5,667 nucleotides of DNA, from positions 1 through 5,667 of the forward strand of contig DLVS01000457.1 of NCBI GenBank assembly GCA_003445095.1, in the 5' to 3' direction. The DNA comes from Verrucomicrobiales bacterium. GTDB lineage: Bacteria > Verrucomicrobiota > Verrucomicrobiia > Limisphaerales > UBA9464. Below, in pieces: positions 1 through 5,667 of the stretch. Under the pieces are notes generated by a model. That model saw only the letters and a list, made by a program, of their open reading frames with translations, was not told the origin of the DNA and made no database searches. The position numbers and the translations under genes were made by a program. The stretch's first letter is position 1; each line of letters begins with the position of its first letter.

Positions 1-3000
1 GGTCCGAAGCAGAAGTTTCGGCAGAACCTGAGCGCAATCCAGGTCCTTCGCGCATTGGAGAGCAAGGGACGGCCGCCCACGGCGCCGGAGAAGGCGACCT
101 TGGTCAAATACGTCGGTTGGGGTTCGCTTCCCCAAGTCTTCGACGACTACAACGGGGAATGGGCATCAGAACGTGACGTCCTGCAGAAGGCGTTGACCCC
201 GGAAGAACTGGAGTTCGCCCGGTCCACCACTCTCAACGCGCACTACACGTCGCCGGTAATCATCTCGGCGATGTACGCGGCCCTAGAGCGTTTTGGGTTC
301 CAGGGTGGACGGATTTTGGAACCCGCCTGTGGAATTGGCCATTTCATCGGGCTGATGCCCAAGGCGATGCTGCAACGCTCCACGATCACTGGCATTGAGA
401 TCGACCCGCTGACCGCTCGCATAGCCAAGGTGCTCTATCCGGAGGCCGACATTCGGTCGCAGCCATTCGAGAAGGCCAAACTGGCTCCCGGATTCTACGA
501 CGTCGCCATCTCCAACGTGCCGTTCGGGGACTATCCGGTCCATGATCCCAGGTGGAACGACTACAAGTTTCCCATTCATGACTACTTCTTTGCGGCGGGC
601 CTCGAAAAAGTGCGTCCGGGTGGCCTCGTTCTGTTCATCACCTCGAAGGGAACCCTGGATAAACTGGACTCGACCCTGCGGGAACACCTTTCGACTCAGG
701 CGGAACTGCTCGGCGCCATTCGACTTCCCAACGATGCTTTTAAGAAGAACGCCGGGACGGAAGTCACCACGGACATCGTGATGCTCCGGCGGCTGGAGGT
801 TGGCGAGGTGCCCGCGGGACCAGCGTGGAAGGCGACCGCCCCTTTCACCAACGAGGTTGGCGAAGGGTTCAAGTTGAACGAGTACTTCGTCCAGCATCCG
901 GATTTGATGATCGGTCAGATGCGCTTAGCCGGCCGGATGTACCGCGACCGAGAACCCACGCTGGAGCCCGACGGTCGAGATTTGGCGGATACGCTGCGGT
1001 CGGTGGTCTCTCGTCTTCCGTCAGGCATCTATCGTGCCCAGAACGAGCGTGTCGCGGAGCCGACCCTCGACCAAACCGTGCCGGCACCGGAGGAGGTTAA
1101 GCCGAACGCCTACTGTCTGAACAACGGCCTTGTCTGCTTCCGGGACGATGATGTCCTGCGCTCACTCAATGACCTGCCTTTGGAGACGAGGGCGCGTATC
1201 CGCGGGCTGATCCATGTGCGGGATGCGGTCCGCAACTGCCTCCGAACCCAGCTCGACGGAAGTCCAGAGGACCAGGTCCTCGCCGCTCGGCAGGAACTCA
1301 ACGTGGCGTACGACAGGTTCACGGGTCGCCACGGCCCCATCAATGCCCGAGCCAATCAGCGGGCCTTTGACGGTGATCCGGATCTGCCGTTGCTGCTCTC
1401 GCTGGAGAATTTCGACAGCGAATCCGGACAGGCCACCAAGGCCGCTATCTTTCGGGAGCGGACAATCCACCGACGCAACGAGGCGCTGACCGCGGCCAAT
1501 GCGAAGGAAGCTCTTCTGGTTTCGCTCAACGAGAAGGGACGGGTGGACCTGGACCACATGGCGGGGCTTCTGCAACGGCCCGCTGAAGAACTCGTGCCCG
1601 AGCTTAAAGGCCTGATCTTCCTGAACCCCCAATCAAACCTTTGGGAGACGGACGACCAGTACCTTTCGGGCAACGTGCGCGAGAAGTTGGAGGTCGCCGA
1701 AGCCGCGGCGCTCACTGATCCACGATTTCAGGAGAATGCTATTGCGCTAAAATCCGTCCTACCGGCGGACTTGAACCCGTCCGAAATCGACGTACGCCTC
1801 GGTGCTGCGTGGTTGCCGGCAAGCGACGTGGAACAGTTCACCCATGAACTGCTCGGAGTTTCAAACGGGGTGCGCGTCGGACACGTGGCCGCGCTGGGGA
1901 CCTGGTATCTGAAGGGAGATTGGGACGTCAAACAGGCGACGGCCAACACCACCGATTGGGGAACGGACCGATGCTCGGCCTTCGAACTCATTGAGGACGC
2001 TCTCAACCTCAGGACCCCGACCGTTCACGACTTCGATGCGGACCAAAAGGCGACCGTCAACGCCCAGGCGACTGAGGCGGCGAGAGAGAAGCAGCAGCGG
2101 ATCAAGGAACGGTTTGCAGAATGGATTTGGAGCGACGATGCACGTCGGGAGCGCCTGTGCCGGCAGTACAACGACACCTTCAATCACACCCGGGTGCGCA
2201 CCTTCAATGGCGATCACCTGACACTGCCCGGCGCCAGTCAGAACATCACCCTACAGGGCCACCAAAAGGCCGGAATCTGGCGCATTCTTCAGACTCCCAA
2301 CACTCTGCTTGCCCACGTTGTCGGTGCCGGCAAGACATTCACGATGGTAGCCGCGGCCATGGAATCGCGACGGCTGGGCCTGTCGCACAAGCCGCTCTTC
2401 GTCGTTCCGAACCACATGCTCGGCCAGTTCTCCACAGAGCTGCTGACGCTGTATCCGGGAGCGAACATCCTTGTGGCAGGAAAGGCGGACTTTGAGGCGG
2501 CCAACCGGAAGAAGCTCTTCAGCCGGATTGCCACGGGAAACTGGGACGCGGTGATCGTCACGCACTCCGGGTTCGAACGTATTCCCTTGGCGAAGGACAC
2601 CCAGAAACGGTTCTTCGAGGAACAGCTTCATGAACTGGAGATGGTGAAGCGGCAGCACGCCGGGTCCGGAGATCGACGGCTGGTGAAGGAGATTGAGAAG
2701 GCCAAGAAGCGTCTGGAAGCCCGGCTCGAAGGGCTTGCTGCGGAAGGGAAGAAGGACAACACCCTGACCTTTGAGGAATTGGGCGTGGATCGGTTGGTCG
2801 TCGATGAAGCCCACTATTTCAAGAACCTGTTCTATGTCTCGAAGATGACCCGGATCGCCGGCCTACCGCAGACGGCGAGCGAACGGGCCTTCGACATGTA
2901 CCTCAAGGTTCGGCATGTCCAGTCCCTCAATGGCGGTGGTGGCGTGGTCTTCGCCACCGGCACCCCCATCGCCAACAGCATGGCCGAAATGTTCACCATG

Positions 3001-4752
3001 CAGCGGTATCTCCAGCCGGAAGCGTTGAAACGCCATGACCTGCATCATTTCGATTCGTGGGCCGCCACCTTCGGGGAGCCGGTCACGGCCATGGAGCTTT
3101 CGCCAGATGGTGCCGGTTACCGGCTGAACACCCGATTCGCCCGGTTCATCAACGTACCGGAGTTGATGCAGATGTTCCGCCAGACGGCGGATGTGCAGAC
3201 GGCCGACATGCTCAATCTGCCGCGCCCCACCCTGGAGAATGGCAAGCCGAGCATTCGGAATGCGCCGGCCACTCCTGAGTTGAAAGCGCTCGTCGGCCAA
3301 CTCGCGTCCAGAGCGGAGGCGCTGAGGACCAATCGGGTGGACCCCCGAGAGGACAACATGCTCAAGATCACGTCCGAGGGCCGGAAAGCGGCGCTCGATC
3401 TGCGTCTCGTGCTGCCGGGGTCTCGCGACGAACCGCAGAGCAAGGTCAACCTCGCCGTCGAGAACATCCATCGCATCTGGCAGGCTTCGGAAAAGGAGCG
3501 CTCCGCTCAGTTGGTTTTCTGCGATTTGTCCACCCCGCGTGATTTCGGCTTCTCCGTCTATCGGGACATGGCCGCGAAACTGGAGAAGATGGGCGTGCCC
3601 GCAGGCCAGATCGGATTCATCCAGGATTTTGAGACTGACGCCGCGAAACTTGGCCTGTTCCGCGATGTTCGCAGCGGCAAGGTCCGCATCCTGTTCGGGA
3701 GCACCCAGAAGATGGGTTCCGGGACCAACGTCCAGGAACGACTGATTGCGCTGCATCACCTGGATGCACCGTGGCGGCCGGCCGATGTCGAGCAGCGCGA
3801 GGGCCGAATCCTCCGCCAGGGGAACCGGAATCCGGTCGTTCAGATCTACCGCTACGTCACAGGCGGCTCATTCGACGCCTACATGTGGCAAACCCTGGAG
3901 ACCAAGGCGAAGTTCATTGCCCAAGTCATGAGCGGTGACATGACCATTCGGCGTCTGGAGGACCTCGACTCCGCCGCCTTGACCTACGCCGAGGTCAAAG
4001 CCATTGCGTCCGGGAATCCCCTGGTCATCGAGAAGGCCCAAGTGGATGCCGAATTGATGCGGCTCACCCGCCTTCGGTCCGCGCACTCCGAAGAGCAGTA
4101 CCGAATCCGCGGTGAGCGCCGCCGCGCCGAAGAGGATGCGGGTAGCACCGCCCAGCGCCTGGCCAACCTGCGCCTGGATCTTGGGTCCCGCGAAGACACT
4201 TCTGGCGACCGCTTTTCCATTCAGATTGACGGTCAGACCATTACCAATCGGGGAATCGCCGGAGAACTCCTCCTCCGTCATTCGGAAAAGCTAAAAAGCC
4301 GCTACATGGAAGAAACCCAGGTCGGACGATTCGCCGGCTTTAGTCTCGTCATCCGCACCGGCTTCGATGGAAGCGCCGATGTCATCCTTCGCGGCCACAA
4401 CAGCTATGTCGCCCGGGTTACGGATACCGCCTTGGGGACGATTCGTTCCTTGGAAGCGACCGTTCAGGGCCTTGAAGAAAGGGGTGAGAAACTGGAGCAA
4501 GAGGGGGTCAGTTTTCGCAAACGCGCCTCCGAACTCGAAGAGCGAATCGGTCACCCCTTCGAGCATGAGGAGCACTTTCAAGAATTGCGGAAGCGCCAGT
4601 CAGCCATCGCCGACCAACTCGACCTGACCAAGAACCAGGCGGCCACCCAACTCGACTCCGAACCAGGACCGGAGCAGACGAATACCTTCTCGGAAAAGGA
4701 GACTCCGGTTGAAGGAATCAAGCCTGCCCGGAAGACGGCAATGCGCGTCTGA
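1..4752 (+). CDS. Giant DNA methyltransferase-SNF2 helicase fusion, DarB-like (5' partial)
   Basis: This is a probable DNA-modifying and DNA-translocating protein of a mobile element. Residues are numbered from base 1. A family-typical lead-in (RFRQNLSAI, then KYVGWGS near 36-42) precedes an adenine-methyltransferase core, with the SAM-binding motif EPACGIGHF at 107-115 and catalytic NVPFGDY at 172-178. FKLNEYF and YLSGNVREKL blocks follow. The ATPase begins with a Q-motif-like GHQKAGIWR near 753, then Walker A GAGKT (775-779), DEAH (935-938), ATGTPIANS (985-993), MGSGTNVQ and the SNF2 arginine-finger motif with Q1265, R1269 and R1272. Charged coiled-coil-like stretches lie near 890-920, 1346-1400 and 1478-1555. 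All key motifs are intact and there is no frameshift. The frame is open to base 1, so the real start lies outside. The MTase-before-helicase order matches phage P1 DarB (antirestriction). A type ISP restriction enzyme is less likely, because there the order is nuclease-helicase-MTase. Family certain; biological role inferred. Confidence -1.
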   Translation, partial: GPKQKFRQNLSAIQVLRALESKGRPPTAPEKATLVKYVGWGSLPQVFDDYNGEWASERDVLQKALTPEELEFARSTTLNAHYTSPVIISAMYAALERFGFQGGRILEPACGIGHFIGLMPKAMLQRSTITGIEIDPLTARIAKVLYPEADIRSQPFEKAKLAPGFYDVAISNVPFGDYPVHDPRWNDYKFPIHDYFFAAGLEKVRPGGLVLFITSKGTLDKLDSTLREHLSTQAELLGAIRLPNDAFKKNAGTEVTTDIVMLRRLEVGEVPAGPAWKATAPFTNEVGEGFKLNEYFVQHPDLMIGQMRLAGRMYRDREPTLEPDGRDLADTLRSVVSRLPSGIYRAQNERVAEPTLDQTVPAPEEVKPNAYCLNNGLVCFRDDDVLRSLNDLPLETRARIRGLIHVRDAVRNCLRTQLDGSPEDQVLAARQELNVAYDRFTGRHGPINARANQRAFDGDPDLPLLLSLENFDSESGQATKAAIFRERTIHRRNEALTAANAKEALLVSLNEKGRVDLDHMAGLLQRPAEELVPELKGLIFLNPQSNLWETDDQYLSGNVREKLEVAEAAALTDPRFQENAIALKSVLPADLNPSEIDVRLGAAWLPASDVEQFTHELLGVSNGVRVGHVAALGTWYLKGDWDVKQATANTTDWGTDRCSAFELIEDALNLRTPTVHDFDADQKATVNAQATEAAREKQQRIKERFAEWIWSDDARRERLCRQYNDTFNHTRVRTFNGDHLTLPGASQNITLQGHQKAGIWRILQTPNTLLAHVVGAGKTFTMVAAAMESRRLGLSHKPLFVVPNHMLGQFSTELLTLYPGANILVAGKADFEAANRKKLFSRIATGNWDAVIVTHSGFERIPLAKDTQKRFFEEQLHELEMVKRQHAGSGDRRLVKEIEKAKKRLEARLEGLAAEGKKDNTLTFEELGVDRLVVDEAHYFKNLFYVSKMTRIAGLPQTASERAFDMYLKVRHVQSLNGGGGVVFATGTPIANSMAEMFTMQRYLQPEALKRHDLHHFDSWAATFGEPVTAMELSPDGAGYRLNTRFARFINVPELMQMFRQTADVQTADMLNLPRPTLENGKPSIRNAPATPELKALVGQLASRAEALRTNRVDPREDNMLKITSEGRKAALDLRLVLPGSRDEPQSKVNLAVENIHRIWQASEKERSAQLVFCDLSTPRDFGFSVYRDMAAKLEKMGVPAGQIGFIQDFETDAAKLGLFRDVRSGKVRILFGSTQKMGSGTNVQERLIALHHLDAPWRPADVEQREGRILRQGNRNPVVQIYRYVTGGSFDAYMWQTLETKAKFIAQVMSGDMTIRRLEDLDSAALTYAEVKAIASGNPLVIEKAQVDAELMRLTRLRSAHSEEQYRIRGERRRAEEDAGSTAQRLANLRLDLGSREDTSGDRFSIQIDGQTITNRGIAGELLLRHSEKLKSRYMEETQVGRFAGFSLVIRTGFDGSADVILRGHNSYVARVTDTALGTIRSLEATVQGLEERGEKLEQEGVSFRKRASELEERIGHPFEHEEHFQELRKRQSAIADQLDLTKNQAATQLDSEPGPEQTNTFSEKETPVEGIKPARKTAMRV

Positions 4753-4760
4753 CGTGGCCG

Positions 4761-4782
4761 GGACCAGGGTTTGTTCCGGTCC
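4761..4782 (+). terminator. Weak bulged hairpin right after the stop codon
   Basis: GGACC-A-GG (4761-4768) can pair with CCGGTCC (4776-4782) around a GTTTGTT loop, forming a 7-bp stem with one bulged A. It begins 9 bases after the TGA. It is short and has no T-run afterwards, so it is at best a weak or factor-assisted terminator and could be chance in GC-rich sequence. Confidence -1.
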
Positions 4783-4845
4783 GCTCGCAGGCTGTCGCTG
4801 ATCTCGCGCCAACCCCTCCGCTTCCCTCCACGCACCCTCGTCCCG

Positions 4846-4873
4846 GCTGCGGAAATCGCGGTGATTCCGCAGC
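4846..4873 (+). terminator. Strong hairpin 3' of the methylase-helicase, possible terminator
   Basis: GCTGCGGAAATC (4846-4857) pairs with GATTCCGCAGC (4863-4873), giving an 11-bp stem with one bulged A and a 5-nt GCGGT loop. It lies about 93 bases past the TGA of the methylase-helicase. There is no downstream T-tract (GCTTCCGTCCGTCCTC follows), so termination would be non-canonical. It could equally be a 3'-end-stabilising hairpin, a protein-binding dyad or a dispersed palindromic repeat. The structure is clear; the terminator role is a guess from position. Confidence -1.
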
Positions 4874-4897
4874 GCTTCCGTCCGTCCTCAGGGCTCC

Positions 4898-4912
4898 CTT
4901 CGCTTCGCTTCG
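4898..4912. repeat. Three tandem CTTCG units
   Basis: CTTCG is repeated three times in a row (4898-4902, 4903-4907, 4908-4912) in the intergenic region. The period is 5, so it is a simple repeat that shifts frame with each copy number change. This argues against the region being under coding constraint. Confidence -1.
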
Positions 4913-5024
4913 GTCTCCCGCAGCACGGACCAAAGCGAACAGCGCTCAAAGCGAGCCGGCATCGCCGATTGTTCCATGGTGTCCAGACCCTCCAGGCGGA
5001 TTTTCATGCGTGTGGGTAGCAACC

Positions 5025-5040
5025 GCCAACTGGCCAACTG
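5025..5040. repeat. Perfect 8-bp tandem duplication (GCCAACTG x2)
   Basis: GCCAACTG occurs twice head to tail with no gap. It is too small to be called an iteron array. It may be a slippage product, a target-site-like remnant or a two-site binding element. Confidence -1.
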
Positions 5041-5221
5041 CGGGTAGAAGCGAGCCCGCGTCGGTGGTGATTCGGAGGTGCTCATGCCCTTCCGCGTACT
5101 CGCCTCTGGTTGCTCCGCGCACCGCTCGCGCCAGGGCCGCAGATCAGCGTCCCTGTCACGGCGCTGCTGATGCTCCGCTGCCCGGCGGCGAGAACGCTCC
5201 CTGGGGTGTTTCGGCGGAACA

Positions 5222-5258
5222 GGAGTGCTCTCTCAGGTCCCGGTGAAGAGAGCACTCC
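5222..5258 (+). promoter_or_regulatory. Perfect 12-bp hairpin in the leader of the RadC-like gene
   Basis: GGAGTGCTCTCT (5222-5233) is exactly complementary to AGAGAGCACTCC (5247-5258), with a 13-nt loop, CAGGTCCCGGTGA. The stem ends 26 bases before the ATG at 5285. No T-run follows (CGCTCCTTCGG), so it is not a standard intrinsic terminator. It could be a structured 5' leader RNA or a dyad operator for a DNA-binding regulator. A structured RNA motif upstream of radC and other DNA-interacting genes has been described (the radC RNA motif), but I cannot confirm that this hairpin matches it. The inverted repeat is certain; its function is inferred from position. Confidence -1.
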
Positions 5259-5284
5259 CGCTCCTTCGGCACGAAACACAATAC

Positions 5285-5667
5285 ATGAGCACCACCGAAG
5301 TCACCGTCACCTCACCGACCGATCCGCAGAGCGTCACTTCACCCCTGATGCAGGCCGTCGATTCCGCCGCCCACCAGGGCGCCAGGGCCATTCGGTCCCA
5401 ACGCCAGCCGCGCGAATGGAAGCTGGTTGCGATTCGGGATTGTCCTACTCCCTCGCAAGTGCAGGAATGCGATACACCGGAACGGGCGGCCGATTACTGG
5501 CGGCTGCATGTGCAGACCAATCCGTACTTCAATCCGGAAGTCGAATTCTTCGTGGTCCTGATGCTCAACACGCGCAGGCGGATCAAGGGTCACACCATCG
5601 TGGGAATGGGAATTCTCGATTCTGTGCTGGTCCATCCTCGGGAAATCTTCCGAGTGGCCATCGTGGC
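5285..5667 (+). CDS. RadC-like JAB/MPN domain protein (3' partial)
   Basis: This is the N-terminal 127 residues of a RadC-family protein; the frame has no stop before the window edge. About 43 variable residues are followed by REWKLVAIRD. The family signature then appears at roughly residues 84-127: PEVEFFVVLMLNTRRRIKG, then GILDSVLVHPREIFRVAIV. Glu87 sits where the family keeps a conserved glutamate, probably the JAMM-type one. The metal-binding HNHPSGD-like segment would be just beyond the edge, so catalytic competence cannot be judged. RadC-like proteins are common accessory genes of plasmids and integrative elements; their biochemical role is unsettled and the old DNA-repair assignment is doubtful. 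The ATG at 5285 is preferred although no Shine-Dalgarno precedes it (ttcggcacgaaacacaatac). The frame stays open back to a TGA at 5168, and in-frame GTGs at 5225 and 5243 fall inside a hairpin. A later ATG at 5348 is possible. Confidence -1.
   Translation, partial: MSTTEVTVTSPTDPQSVTSPLMQAVDSAAHQGARAIRSQRQPREWKLVAIRDCPTPSQVQECDTPERAADYWRLHVQTNPYFNPEVEFFVVLMLNTRRRIKGHTIVGMGILDSVLVHPREIFRVAIV

Larger units (their letters stand above)
4753..5284. other. 532-bp intergenic region without a convincing gene
   Basis: The gap between the methylase-helicase stop and the RadC-like start is long for two co-directional genes, which suggests separate transcription or a module boundary. It contains two strong hairpins (4846-4873 and 5222-5258), a weaker hairpin just after the stop (4761-4782), an 8-bp perfect tandem duplication (5025-5040), three CTTCG copies (4898-4912), a pair of CAAAGCGA copies 16 bases apart (4931 and 4947), and two TGCTCCGC copies 60 bases apart (5111 and 5171). 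Several overlapping frames are open on both strands, as expected by chance in GC-rich DNA. None has both a ribosome binding site and a recognisable protein. I see no tRNA, transposase, iteron array or consensus sigma-70 promoter. Confidence -1.

Noticed and set aside
2863..3759. 298-codon minus-strand open frame inside the helicase region
   Set aside because: It lies wholly opposite conserved SNF2 helicase codons, so it is a shadow of the real frame. The translation shows no protein family.
4578..4949. Minus-strand frame spanning the end of the large gene and the gap
   Set aside because: Half of it is antisense to the coiled-coil coding region and the rest is low-complexity; no family resemblance.
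4771..5019. Open + strand frame of 82 codons in the intergenic gap
   Set aside because: Arginine/proline-rich translation with no recognisable motif and no ribosome binding site. It overlaps equally open minus-strand frames and the 4846-4873 hairpin, typical of chance frames in GC-rich DNA.
5143..5171. ATCAGC / GCTGAT inverted repeat
   Set aside because: Only 6 bp with a 17-nt spacer; not distinguishable from chance.
4758..5243. CCGGGACC (4758-4765) is complementary to GGTCCCGG (5236-5243) in the 12-bp hairpin loop, a possible long-range RNA pairing
   Set aside because: An 8-base match in about 500 GC-rich bases is not far from chance, and nothing else supports an interaction.
5275..5284. 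CACAAT as a possible -10 box before the RadC-like gene
   Set aside because: Poor match to TATAAT, it directly abuts the ATG, and there is no convincing -35 at the right spacing.
4753..5284. Replication origin or CRISPR-like array in the gap
   Set aside because: No regularly spaced repeats, AT-rich stretch or iterons; the repeats present are short and differ from one another.

Overview
The window holds one very large gene, a non-coding gap of about 530 bp, and the start of a second gene. Both genes lie on the + strand and both are cut by the window edges. Base composition looks GC-rich (estimated by eye) and the second gene has no clear Shine-Dalgarno sequence. The combination of a giant methylase-helicase and a short RadC-like protein is typical of plasmids, integrative elements and large phages. 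My weak guess at the host is a GC-rich environmental Gram-negative such as a Verrucomicrobiota member; no marker in the window proves this.

Bases 1-4752 are a single open frame of 1583 visible residues. It encodes an N-terminal adenine-specific DNA methyltransferase domain (EPACGIGHF and NVPFGDY motifs) joined to an SNF2/superfamily 2 ATPase (GAGKT, DEAH, ATGTP, and a final Q..GR..RQG motif), followed by a coiled-coil-rich tail. The frame is open to base 1 and the upstream residues fit the family, so the TTG at 55 is not the real start. The domain order resembles DarB of phage P1, an antirestriction protein, more than that of the single-chain type ISP restriction enzymes.

Bases 4753-5284 have no convincing gene. 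They hold two strong inverted repeats (a bulged hairpin at 4846-4873 and a perfect 12-bp stem at 5222-5258), a perfect 8-bp tandem duplication (5025-5040) and a short CTTCG triplet (4898-4912). A weak 65-codon reverse-strand frame also lies here.

Bases 5285-5667 are the first 127 residues of a RadC-like JAB/MPN-domain protein, which runs off the right edge before its metal-binding HxH...D residues. The 12-bp hairpin ends 26 bases before its ATG and is the best candidate for a regulatory element. Taken together, the window reads as part of a mobile element's DNA-processing or host-defence-evasion region, but no restriction, integrase, replication or conjugation gene is visible to confirm it.
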